From Pyrocephalus nanus (lineage: Eukaryota; Chordata; Aves; Passeriformes; Tyrannidae): DNA of 64,000 bases. Shown piece after piece: positions 20,161-31,400 of the stretch. Below the pieces are notes generated by a model, which was not told the DNA's origin, ran no database searches, and saw only the letters and a program-made list of their open reading frames with translations. Every line of letters begins with the position of its first letter. Position 1 is the first letter of the stretch. The position numbers and the translations under genes were made by a program. The stretch lies in the NCBI GenBank assembly GCA_038380795.1, contig CM076259.1, forward strand, positions 27,262,977 through 27,326,976, written 5' to 3'.

Positions 20161-23100
20161 GCTCACATAGTTTTTACAAAGTCTAAAGCTTGTGCTTACG
20201 TTTGGTTTTTGTTTTTGTTTTGTGTTTGGTGTTTTGGTTTGGGTTTTTTTTGTTTAGTTTGTTGTTTGGAGTTTTGGGGTTTTTTTTTTTTTTTGGGGGG
20301 GGGTGCTTGGTTTAGGTTTTTTTGTTTGGGGTTTGTTTGGTGTCTTGGGAGGGGCGGGGAGAAGCGGGAAATAAGCAAGAAAGCTTACTCGCTGCTTCTG
20401 CTATTCCCCAACACAGAATTCAGCTACAAGCACTGCCAGCTCCAAATCCTGATACTATACTATTTACAGTAACTTAATTTACTGCTCGTGTGTTAATGGA
20501 GAACGTGCTTTTACTCTAAAAACGCCAGTGTACAACTAAGTTCTTTTATGGTCCAGTTTTTGTAATGGAAGCTCAAGTTCCTTCTGCTTTTTGTTTTTGT
20601 CGGCTGGGATGTGGCAGTCTAGAGGAAAAAAAGAAAGATGAAAGGCAAGTCCCAGCTTCTTTTGCTCCTTGTCAATGCCCAAGTTTGTTCCCCAGGCTGT
20701 AGCAGTTCCTAAACACCTACAGAGCATCCAAAGGCACAGTAGTCATTGAAATTATCATTTAACTTGTACGACGTAATGATTATGTGATATAAAAAAAGAG
20801 ACAATTTGCAGTAGTAAGTACATTATTGAGAATTGATGAGAGAGTCACAATTATTGCTTTGACTTGAAAAAGCCTACATATCATGTTAAAGTTTATGCAA
20901 ATATGCAATTAACATTGCACGGGGGCTTAAAATTAGTTTTGAAATCCTGACTGACTGTTCTGTGGCAGACTGCAGTGGTTTGGTAATCCAGAAATAAAGT
21001 GTGAAAATAAACGCCTCTGGGATTCAGAAGTGGACAGAATTAACTAAAAATCTAGCATTTTCATTTAAATCACATAAATAGTTCAGAGTTTGTCCAGCTT
21101 GTTTTGACTGCCAGTTTAAATTATTTAATGAAATACAAGTGGAAAGACCCAAAACTGAAACTTGCTCACACAGTCATATCCTCATCTGGTCAGACTGTGG
21201 AGAAAACATTAGTTTCGTTCAATCTATGTAGACTTCTCAAATCGTTTTGTTTGCTTAAAGTCAAATCTTTGTGGAGATTTATTAGAGCCTGCCAGTTTGC
21301 TTGCCATAAAAATATTTCCTGTTCCTGCTTTTCCAGTTCTTGCCTTCATTGCACTGTTTCATAAGAATCCTTGTGATGACTGAATGTTGTTCAGTTTTGT
21401 GACCCTGGCAAGTACTGCTGCAGGCCCAGAGCAGGCATGGTGTGACACAGAACAGGACAGCTTCCTTCAGCAGTGTCTGGCTTAGGAGTCCCATAGGAAA
21501 TGCCTCTCCACATCAAGGATGTTCAGCTTTTGGCTTCTCCCTGGTAACTGTGGCAGAGGTTCTTCGGGGTGATTTAGAACCATTTGCTTTTTAGTAACTG
21601 TGCTAAGCAAACCGGTTGTGCAGAGCAGTGAAGAGCCTTCAGGGCCTAATAATTTTCAGTCCTGTGATTGAATCACAGATTATTTGGGTGGGAAGGGACT
21701 GCATCTCCTGCCTGAGCACAGGGTGAGCAGCCCCAGGCTGCTCTGGGCTTTGTCCAGTTAGGTCTTGGAAACCTCCAAGGACGAAAATGCCACAGCTTCT
21801 GTGGTCACTCCTGCTGTAATGCAGGAGTGTTCTCAGGGGAAAAGTTTTTGCTTCTATCCAGTCTGAACCTCCAGTTTCAATCTCTATCTTCTGCCATCAC
21901 TCCTCAGTAAAGAGCCTGACTTCTTACAGGTACTGGAAAGTTTTCCTCAAAGCCTTCTCTTCCCCAGGCTGAGCAAGCTCATTTTCTTCCTCTCCTCACA
22001 GCCATTTGAGCTCATGGAATGCTCATGGCAGCCCTCCGCTGAGCTCACTACAGTTTATTGACATCTTTCTTGTATTGGGGGCCCAAAACTGGACACAGTA
22101 TTCCAAATGTTCTCTAAAAAGTGCCAAGGGAAGGGCAACAATCAGTAACCTCCCTTCTGGCTAGGCTCCTGGCTGATGACGCCCAGTATGCTCTTACCTT
22201 TGTTACCACCACAACACAGTGCTGGCCTGTGTCCACCAGAACCCCCACATCCACACTGAGATCATGAACTGCCAAGGTGGGCTGATAGCAGCCCTTTTGG
22301 AGAGTATTTGTGTCTGGGATCTCCCTCTCCACACTGAATCAGAGTGCTCATTTGTCACATGCTGTGGTGAGTCACTGCCACCATAATACCCTGGCAGTCT
22401 GGCAGCTGAATGTGACTCTGAGCTGCCTGCATCCATGGGACCCGAGAGTTCAGCTTGCTGGTGGAAGTACAAAATGTGCTGAGCTGGGGCAATTCTGAGA
22501 CCTCAGAAAGCAACCTTGCACAATGCATAGGGTTTTTAAAGAAGCACGGGACAGGATAAGGTCAGTGGGATACTTATGTCCACCCTGCTGCTTAAAATTT
22601 GTAAAAGTAGCTCTAGTGATGAAAACTGAAACCAGTTGCTCCATCCTGTGACCCAGGGAAAGGGGAAGAATTAGGACTGCCCAGTGCTTGCTGGGGCTGT
22701 GCCACTCATTGCATTGCAGGATGCAGCTTTGAATTCTATATGGCAAAAAAAAACTAGTAGAAATGTGTCCAAACATCATCATCTTGCTATCTTCCTGTTC
22801 ATAGCCTGGCAGAAACTTAGAGATATGACCTCTGAAATAAGATGAAAAGTATGTTCACAGCTCCCAGGGACAGGATTGTCACTGGAATGGCACCGGAGTT
22901 TGGCCCTGCACCTTCAGGTGTTGGACAGATGAGAGAACATACCATATTGCAGGAATTGTTTCTGTTCCTACTTAGAGCACTGGAGCAGTGGCAAGTTGGC
23001 ACTTGTTTTTCTCAAGAGAAGCAGGTGTGATTCATGCAGGAAAGCAGGTGTATTTATTCCCCTTGAAGTTAGGAAGAAGGGGAAGTACACGATATAGCTG

Positions 23101-24332
23101 GAAAATCTGCTTGCTGCTGTTACTGTTGCACTGGGAGTGGAGGGAGGACTACACAATGAGGCTATGCAGGAGCTATGGCCTGGGTAGAACTGCACTTGCA
23201 GCAAGCACTCCAGGACAACTCATCTTGCCCTGGTAAGCAAAGGCTGAAATCTGCTTTCCTGACCAAGAATTTAGCCACAGTGTTCTAGACAGCCAAGCCT
23301 AGGAGAGAAGAGCTGCAACTCGCAGGAGTTCATTCCTCCCTCTAGGGTATTCAACAAGTCATTCTGACTTCTTGAGCACTGATTTGCATTTTGAAAACAT
23401 TATAGACTCCAGCAGGCATGTTGGAAGAACTGTCAAATAAGTGTTGAGAAGACTTGGTGTCAGTCTGTGGCAACTGACTCACACCACACTCAGCTTTGCC
23501 ACCTCTCTAGATTTCTGGTCCTGCTCCAACCCAAAACTTTTAACATGATGCATTTTGATCTTTTAATAACTTGAGAAAGCAGAAACTCCTGGGAATTCAC
23601 CAGCAGTGACCTGTAGGCCTTAAGTCCTAAATACTTGAATCTTGCATCACTCTTAAATAACCTACTGTTTTCTTAAGGTGAAATCTCAGCTAGAAGAAAA
23701 AGAAGGGAAAACCTTTGATGTCTTCACTGCAGTGGAGTTCAAAACCCAGGTGGTTGCTGGAACAAACTACTTCATCAAGGTAGAGAGCACTGGGACTTTT
23801 TTTTTTCATTCAGTGTATATAATCTTTGGAATGGTGGTATTTTTCCTTTACTAGACTAGAGAAAAATGCTTGTGATTTGGCCTTAATAAGAAAAAAAAAT
23901 TGTGCATTAAAAAACAAAAACAAAAACCAACAAGCAAAAACCAACAACAAAACACTTCCCAGCCCCTCTCCCTGCCTGTGTGAAATAGAGAAGTATTCTT
24001 ACTTTCTTTTTCATGGGAAGATGAGGTGGTATTTCCACAAAAATCATGGCTCCCAGTCTGGTTTAAAACAAGACCACTCCTTAGCAATGGTTTTCCTCAC
24101 TGCCTATCTGCTTCTCCGTCCTCAAAACACACCAGTCCACACCACCCCTCCTGCTGAAGGCTGTTCTCATTCCACAGATCTCACTGGGTTTTGTGCTTTG
24201 CAGGTCCATGTTGGCAATGATGAGTTCATGCACCTGCGGGTGTTCAAGAGCCTTCCCCACGAGAACAAGCCGCTGAGCCTCCACAGTTACCAAAGCAGCA
24301 AGGCGAAGCACGATGAACTGGCTTATTTCTAG
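19722..24332 (+). CDS. CSTB: Stefin (type 1 cystatin), stefin B-type, complete, 98 aa
   Basis: This gene encodes a small cytosolic inhibitor of papain-family proteases such as cathepsins B, H, L and S. There are three exons, 19722-19787, 23678-23779 and 24204-24332 (22 + 34 + 42 codons plus TAG), with phase-0 introns at the family's usual positions. The protein starts MLCGGPSA, like stefin B (Cys3, which stefin A lacks). It has the QVVAG wedge in exon 2 and SLPHENKPL at the second hairpin, and ends [10 protein letters not shown]. There is no signal peptide. The start at 19722 has a good context and fits the family length. By gene order it occupies the position of human CSTA, yet its sequence is stefin B-like, so orthology is unsettled. 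An extra cysteine at residue 10 is unusual. Confidence 0.95.
20195..20350 (+). repeat. G/T-rich low-complexity tract
   Basis: For about 155 bases the plus strand is almost entirely G and T, with GTTTT-like units, a T15 run at 20280-20294 directly followed by a G9 run at 20295-20303, and further GGGG blocks. It lies about 400 bases after the first exon of the stefin B-type gene, on its non-template strand. Confidence 0.85.
21660..22300 (-). mobile_element. CR1 LINE, 3'-end fragment, antisense to the host gene
   Basis: Read on the minus strand this is a CR1 3' end. On the plus strand it starts with the reversed tail (TGTGATTGAATCACAG), then GGTGGGAAGGGACTGCATCT, GAGCAGCCCCAGGCTGCTCT and GCCCAAAACTGGACACAGTA. 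All are standard antisense CR1 blocks. The 5' (right) limit is approximate. Confidence 0.85.
23678..23779 (+). CDS. CSTB: Stefin B-type coding exon 2 (QVVAG)
   Basis: The exon has 34 codons, [10 protein letters not shown] to GTNYFIK, including QVVAG, the first binding hairpin of all stefins. The acceptor is TTCTTAAG and the donor GTAGAG. Confidence 0.95.
23780..24203 (+). other. CSTB: Stefin B-type intron 2
   Basis: This is a 424-bp intron with an A-rich stretch at about 23890-23955 and acceptor TTTGCAG. Nothing else was seen. Confidence 0.8.
24204..24332 (+). CDS. CSTB: Stefin B-type terminal exon 3
   Basis: The exon has 42 codons plus TAG, starting [14 protein letters not shown] and ending DELAYF. 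It encodes the second hairpin (SLPHEN) that contacts the prime side of the protease. Confidence 0.95.
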   Translation, partial: VHVGNDEFMHLRVFKSLPHENKPLSLHSYQSSKAKHDELAYF

Positions 24333-24969
24333 CAAGCCTGTCTTGTGCGTTTTCCCAACAGTTTCTTACATGCATTTTCTATAGGCTGAAAAATGTTGAT
24401 TCCCGTGCCAACAAAGGAGGGAAAAAAGTGTCTTTTTTTAACGTAGTGGTGGGAAAAAACAATTTATGTCATTCTCTTCCTGTGCAATCTCTAAGTTTGA
24501 GAGTCATATGGCTGTCCTATTACCTGCACTAATGCAAACCCAGCTTTAGTTGCAGCTTAACTTAGACTTTAGTCCTGTTTGTGGACTTCCTTGGTCTGGA
24601 AATCAGAAGGGGAGTGACACTAGTACTCATGTCTTTGTAGCAAGGAGCAAGAGGAAAGCCTGTCTTTTCTGTGCTGTTTTGCAGCTGTGAATACATGTGT
24701 AGCTTTAAACTGTACTATGTATTTTATTGGCAAAGACATGAAGAGAGACTTGAGCTGAAACAATTTTGCAGGGAAGGGATAGAGGATTACAGTACTTTGA
24801 AACAAACATTCCCGTGGTAATCATGTTCATCCTCTTGCAGCAGTAGCATGTAATGTCCCTTAGAGGGTGTGTGAGTTTAAAGAACCAAATCAGCTTGCTT
24901 ATGTTCTCAGTCCTATGAAAAAGTCGTGAAAAGGAACTTATGCTGGACAAGCATTTCTGCATTAATAAC

Positions 24970-24975
24970 AATAAA
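24970..24975 (+). terminator. CSTB: Polyadenylation signal of the stefin B-type gene
   Basis: AATAAA lies 638 bases after the stop codon. The convergent stefin A copy 1 has its own signal on the other strand only about 275 bases away, so the two 3' ends are almost back to back. Confidence 0.6.
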
Positions 24976-25244
24976 TATTTCTTTTGACTTGACATGGCAT
25001 ATTTGACTGGTGCTTCAGTGCTCTCTTTACTGCTTTTCAGTATTAGTTATTGCTCTGAGAATTTTTGCCATAAGTGTTTTTTATATTCCAGATAACATTA
25101 TGCTTATTCTATGCCTCAGTTAGAAATATTTTATTTTAAACTGGTGAGAGACCAGATTAAGAGAGACCAAGAAAGGCTTCTGCAGGTATATCAGCAGCAA
25201 AAGGAAAATAAGGACAATGGTTTTCAAAACTTATTTTATTTACT

Positions 25245-25250
25245 GTCACG
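25245..25250 (-). terminator. CSTA: Polyadenylation signal of stefin A copy 1
   Basis: The minus strand reads AATAAA here, 53 bases after the stop codon. The same hexamer is conserved at the matching place in copy 2 (37195-37200). Confidence 0.65.
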
Positions 25251-25302
25251 GGCAGAACCCCCACACAACTTGCAGAAGTGAGGCACAGTTTCTCATCGTC
25301 TC

Positions 25303-25431
25303 TCAGAAGTAGGTCAGGGGATCATCTCTGGTTTTACCAGTCTGAAAACTAACAAGGCTGGGACCTTGGTTCTCATGAGGAAGACTCTGAAACACCCTTA
25401 AGTGGACATATTCGGTATCGGAAACTTGAAC
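25303..25431 (-). CDS. CSTA: Stefin A copy 1, terminal exon 3
   Basis: The exon has 42 codons plus TGA, reading [18 protein letters not shown], then HENQGPS, and finally [14 protein letters not shown]. The acceptor is GGTTTTTAG. It aligns with copy 2 exon 3 at about 81% nucleotide identity. Confidence 0.93.
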   Translation of the reverse strand, partial: VQVSDTEYVHLRVFQSLPHENQGPSLVSFQTGKTRDDPLTYF

Positions 25432-28400
25432 CTAAAAACCAAAAGAGCAGGAAAGTGAGGAGCATGGTTCAAATAAAAGGATGCTCTTTACGTTCTTGAA
25501 AGAATATCTTTGCCCAGGAGCTTAATTTTACATATATCTTCATTTTTACTTCAGCTCTTAACCAAGTCTGGACAGTAACCAGTGGCAGAAACTGTGTACA
25601 CCTGTCTAAACCTTGTGGTTCAGGTGAAGGGAAAGTGAGCAGAACTGCGTGGGGGTGGAAGCATCAGAAGGTGCAACAGGATAAAGGTTTTGTTTGTGTC
25701 CTGTTTCAGTCACCAAGATGCCAGCACACAGCTTCTTGGCACACTGAGGCTGGAAGACAAGAGACAGTGAAGAAGTCTTAATGACTCAGAGGTGGGACAA
25801 GATGGAGAGACAGTGTCAGCTCCTAGAGGGTACAGAAAGATCTATCCAAAACTAGCACGTGGTCCTGAGAAACAATGACAACTGGAAAGCCAGGAGCCTG
25901 TGTCTGCAGAGTTACTCCAAACTCTTCAGTGCCTAAATGGGCAATCTGACACATCTTGGTTCTTGTGGGAGTGCGTGTGAGTGCCTGAAATAAATACTTT
26001 TTCAGAGAAATTCACCTTCCCCTCCAGAAAGTACTCACATAAAGACTTGATAGGAAGCTATACCATTTCATTCACACAGAGCCAAGCACAATGGGCACTA
26101 AAATCTCCATCTGTGAGGTACATAGTATCAATGGAAAGTTTAATGCCTTAGGCACTGTTTTAAGTCTTTCTGGTGGCTGCAATGTAGCACTATGTTTGTC
26201 TTGGTCTGGATTACATCTCAGCTACATGTCTGCTGGTAACACGTTAGCAATGTGGAAAATTCAGAAATACAAAAGAATGAATCTTGTGACAGAGCTTGTT
26301 CCAGTTATTGCTAAAATGAATAACTGTTTCCCATCACAGGCAAAACTGGAAAGAAGAGACAAATCATCTGTTTTCAGTGTTACAAATGGATTTCCTCCTA
26401 ATTCAGTTACTCGTCAGTCTTCATTTCTGAGTAGTTTGGTCATGAGGCTTAGCAGGGACAGCAGACAAGTATTTTAAGTTGCCCAGGTAAACAACAAAAT
26501 TGCACTAAGGAAAGAAATGCAACTGGGCATGACTTCTGTCTGTACCTGTAATCTGTACTCTTCAGTGCACTCTTGGTTTTGTCAACCAAGTGAAAGCATA
26601 TCTCACAGGAGCGAGGGAATGGTAAACATGGTTCATTTAGGTAAGACTGACTAGTCACAGAAGAGGCAGTCTGTCAGAACAATCCCCTGAGCACAAATAA
26701 CTGATAAGAGTTATTTTAAAAAAGCACCTGGGAAAGAAGATGTTTGGCACTGTCTGTCCTTCCTGTCATCAGCTAAATATAAGAACTGTGGAGCAAATGC
26801 TCACCACATCTCTCTGCAGAATTACTCTCCCCCAAATGCTACCAGACAATTTCTTCCATAAAACGATTCCGACCTTGTCAGGGGAGCATGTCCCACCAGG
26901 CACATGTCCCACACACGTGGGGTTTGAGAGAGACAGCAGTCCCACGCCATGTGTGCTCTGCTCCAGAGGGCCAGCCTGCCACTCAGCAGTGTTTGCTGGC
27001 CTTCAGATGCAAACTACGCCCAGCAAGTTCTTCTGTGCTACTTCACAGAAAGCTGCTCACAGCCGTGGGTAAGGTTTCCTGGTAGAGGATGAATGGTGCT
27101 CTCAGAGGGATCCAAACTGAGCATTACCTAGTTTTCCTCCATAGCAGAGAGGGGGTTACGAAAATACAAGAAAGAACGAGCAGGCAGGCAGTACCTCTGC
27201 AGCACGTGATGCAGAACCAAAACATCAACACACCTGCTTGCTTGCAAAACTAGTCAGCAGACTATGAGATGCTTGCTCTGCATTACAAAATGGACTCTAA
27301 CTCTTTATCTGATCCTCAGTCGGACTTCAAATTCAGCACAGTAAACATAACAGGAGGTCACAAACACAACAGGAAAGCTGATTTGCTTTGAAGGCAAACA
27401 GGAGAGAAGAGTTACAACTTGTTTAAATCACTAAGTTGGTAAGTCTTTGAATGGGATTATCCTGAGAAACTCGCCAGTCCCATCTGAAGAAGCCTAATGC
27501 ATGTTTTTGAGGTTTTTCTATTCCTCTTCTACAGTAGTGCCAAACAGCACCTGGAGATAGTCCCCAACTCTATTAGTCATATCATACTCATATAGATGTT
27601 TTTCTATCACATTTGCTTCTCTTTCCAGCTCTAAGCCACTCTGCAAGTCACCTATATTGTTTAACTGCAAAGTACCCCCTCCTATAATATATACAAACCT
27701 TAATAAAGTAGTTTATCCCAGCAACCACTTGAGTCTTATATACTATGGCTGTAAACATGGCACAGTTCCTGTTTTCCTTGCTTTCAAATTGTGGCTTCAC
27801 CTGTAGAAAGCAAGGGGAAAGTGATTAGCAGGTTCATATTTGAGCTTTTCATTCACATATATCACACATACCCCCTTAGTGAAATAAACCCAGAACCCCC
27901 ACTCTAAATCAATTTACACCAAGACCTCCAGCCTTCTTTCCCAGCAGTGCCTCCAGCATTCTTTAAAATCCTGTTAGAATTAGACTTCCTAGTTGATTTC
28001 CCCTTACTCAAAGCTGTCCAGCTGAGCTGTCTGTCCTCTGCTCAGTATAGGGGAAACTGCTAACTGCTGCCCTTTTCATTCTGTGTCAAAGGAGATACCC
28101 TGTAGTGGTGCATGGGATTGTTGTGACCCAAGTGCAGGACCCAGCACTTTGCCTTGTTAAACCTCACACAATTGATCCCAGCCTGTCCAGATCCCTCTGC
28201 AGAGCCTTCCTGATCTCCAGCAGATCAACACTCCCACCCAGCTTGGTGTTGTCTGCAAACTGACCAAGGGTACCCTCTATCCCCTCGTTCAGATCATCAA
28301 TAAAGATATTAAACAGGACTGGCCCCAAAACTGAGCCCCAGGGAACCCCACTAGTGGCCAGCCACCAACTGGATATAACTCCATTTACCACCACTCTCTG

Positions 28401-31400
28401 GACCCAGCCATCCTGAAAGATTTTTACCCACTGAACAGTGCACTTGTCCAAGCCATGAGCTGCCAGCTTCTCCAGGAAAATAGAATACTGTGGGAAATGG
28501 TGTCAAAGGCTCCTGGTAAACAACATCCACAGCCTTTCCCTCATCCACTAGGAAGATCACCCTGACACAGAAGATCAGGTTGGTCAAGCAGGACCTGCCT
28601 TACCTAAACTCTTGCTGGCTGGGCCTGATCCCCTGGTTGTTCTGTACATGCTCTGTGATGGCACTCAATATGAGCTGTTCCATGACCTTCCCCCCACCGA
28701 GGTCAGGATGATAGGCCTGTAGTTCCCCAGATTCTCTTTCCTGGACCCTCCTTCCAGCCCTTCCTGTGGATGGATGACACACTGGCCAACCTCCAGTTGT
28801 CTGGGACCTCCCCAGTGAGCCAGGACTGCTGGTAAATGATGGAGTGGCTTGGCAAGCTCCTCCCCCAGCTCCTTCAATACCCTCCTGTGGATTCCATCCC
28901 ACCCCATAGACTTCCATGTATTTAAGTGGAGAAGCAGGTGACTAACTGTTTCCTCCTGGATTGTGGGAGCTTCATTACGCTCCTTGTCTCTGTCTTCCAG
29001 CTCAGGGAGCTGGGTACCCTGAGGACAGCTGGTCTGACTATTAATGACTGAGGCAAAGGCATTAATTGCCTCAGCCTTTTCTTCATCCTTTGTGGCAATG
29101 TGTCCCCCCACATCCAGCAAATGATGGAGATTCTCCTTAGCCCTCCTTTTGTGGCTGATGTATTTTTAAAAAACATTCTTTGTCATCTCTTATGTCTGTG
29201 GACAGATTAAGTTCTGCCTGGGCTTTTGACTTTCCAGCTTTCTCCCTGTATAACCTCAGGACACCTTTGTAGTCCTCTCGAGTTGCCTGCCTCTTCTTCC
29301 AAAGTTCACAAACTCTGGTTTTTGCCCTTAATTCCAGCCAACACTCTCTGCTCAGCCAGTCCAGTCTTTTTCCCCACTGGCTCATCTTTTGGCACATGGG
29401 GACATGCTGCCCTTGCACCTCTAGGATTTCCTTCTTGAACAATGTCCACCCTTCCTGGACCCCTTTGCCCTTCAGGACCTGCCTCCCAAGGGATTCTCTC
29501 AACCAGTCTCCTAAACAGGCCAAAGCCTGCCCCCCAGAAGTCCAAGGCGGCAGTTTTGCTGACCCCCCCTTCTTTACTTCTCCAAGAATCAAAAACTCTA
29601 TAATTTCATGATTGCTATGCCCAAGACAGCCTCTGGCCACCACTCAAAAAGCATAGACAATCTTTTCTAGGCTGGGTAACATGGTGCCTCCCTGCACATG
29701 ACACCCATGCTGATGACCTGATGCATTGCAGAATTTGGGCACAGGAGTGCAGCGTCAAGTGCCAGCCTGCTCAGACAGCCCCTGGGAGGGGCCAGCAGCA
29801 CTCAGCGCTCCTCCACCACCCACCTGTTTCGCAGGAACGCACAGAATTAATTTTCTTTCTCAGCACATCGACCTACAGCTGGCTGCCACTCCCATGACAT
29901 TCCTTCCTAGCAGGAAGGTCACAGAAAGCACCCAAGGAATAACCAGATCGTTCCTAAAGTGTCAGAAATTTTTATCATATTTAGGTTCCTCATAATCTCT
30001 TACTTTGCTCTTCTGTTGAGCAGCTTTCATGGTATTTCTATCACCAGGAACTGACAGCTATATATTCAACTCAGGAGCTGCTAACTCTAGCAAACCAGGG
30101 AAACTTTAATTCCCAACCCTCTTCCAACTGGTTGGGTCAGGGGGCTCCTAGAATGTTTCTGTGGCAACTTTTGGTACATCATATTCCTCTCTCAGAATAC
30201 AACAAAACAAAGCTGCTTCTCTCCAATTTTGCTCTCTCTCCCAGCCCTCTGTTTTCATTCTCTGAAGTTACTGAGAATGAAAGCACACCAAGATTAAGAT
30301 CATTCCTCTTCTGGAATCAAACAGAAAATCTCTACATCCACATTTCAAATGCCATATTTGCCCTGTACTTTGTGAGCATTAGCACAGCCTGAAAACAGCA
30401 TGCACAGTTTGATTTTGAGCCTGTTTGCTCACTGACACACAAGCACTGTGGTTTCACCTCCAATACACACCAAAATACTTCTGATCACCCAGAAATGGCA
30501 CAGCCCAGCACTGAAAATGTAGTTCAGTATCTGGGACGATGCACTGGCCCAGCCATGTTCAAAGGAGGCCCTTGAGGCATTTCACAAGACTCAGGAGTCA
30601 AATTTCAAGCCCCCTGCTGGCCTGAGACATTGCCCTCCCCACCTTACACAGGAGGAAACACCAATGGCAAATACACAAAGGTGCTACAAGTCCCTGCCTA
30701 GGGTCTCCTCTCCATTGCTAAAAGGGAATTTCTCATCTCTTCAAGTGCTGCTCCTGCAACCACTCGTACCAGCAGAGGAGCAACAGATACTGCTCCAGAG
30801 TCATTCAATTGGTGGGCCCCAAATAACTGTAGATCATCCTCTTCTCTTCCTGTTCTGCAATAAATGATCTCCCTCTGACTGACCTGTTACCCCAAACTCC
30901 AGCCCTGCCCCACGTACACGTGCCCAGCTCTGGTGAGCCCAGCTCTGACTGACCAATAGAGCCCCACACTGGGAGAAGGCCCAGGGCAGCTGGGGAGGGA
31001 GATGTGCTGCCCACAAAACCCCCTGGATAATGCAGGGTGTGAGTGACCACAGCTTTTGCAGATAAGCTGACTTTATCTCAACACCAAGGGGACCACAGGG
31101 TGTTTTAGACAAATAGCTCTGTCAGTCAAGGGAATCACCCAGGTAGTGTAACTTCCTGAGCTCAATAAATGAAAGGGAACGTCCCCCTGAATTAGCCAGA
31201 CCAGCATGGAGGGAGTGAATACATGGCTCTGCCCAATACACAGTATAAAAACCAAACAGAGAACACAAGAATTTGGAAAAAAACAGCTGGCTAGAAGTGG
31301 TTTCAACCCACTGACCCCTTTTGTGGTGACTGAGGAGCTTAGTGTCGAGACAGGGAGCATGTTATACAGACCAGTGACGGAGACCACACCGGTGTCATCA

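Larger units (their letters stand above)
19788..23677 (+). other. CSTB: Stefin B-type intron 1
   Basis: This 3.9-kb GT-AG intron starts inside the CpG island. It then runs through a strongly G/T-biased tract (about 20195-20350) and an antisense CR1 (about 21660-22300). Nothing else was recognised. Confidence 0.8.

Noticed and set aside
19273..20166. 297-codon minus-strand open frame across the stefin B-type promoter
   Set aside because: Long frames are expected by chance in CpG-rich DNA, and the translation is low-complexity Pro/Arg/Ala. The real exon is on the plus strand.
26740..27072. Plus-strand frame of about 110 codons repeated at 38208-38529
   Set aside because: The two translations are nearly identical, but only because the DNA block is duplicated at about 97%. 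It lies in stefin introns and resembles no protein family.
28164..29643. Several minus-strand open frames with reverse-transcriptase similarity
   Set aside because: They are pieces of one frameshifted CR1 LINE, not host genes.
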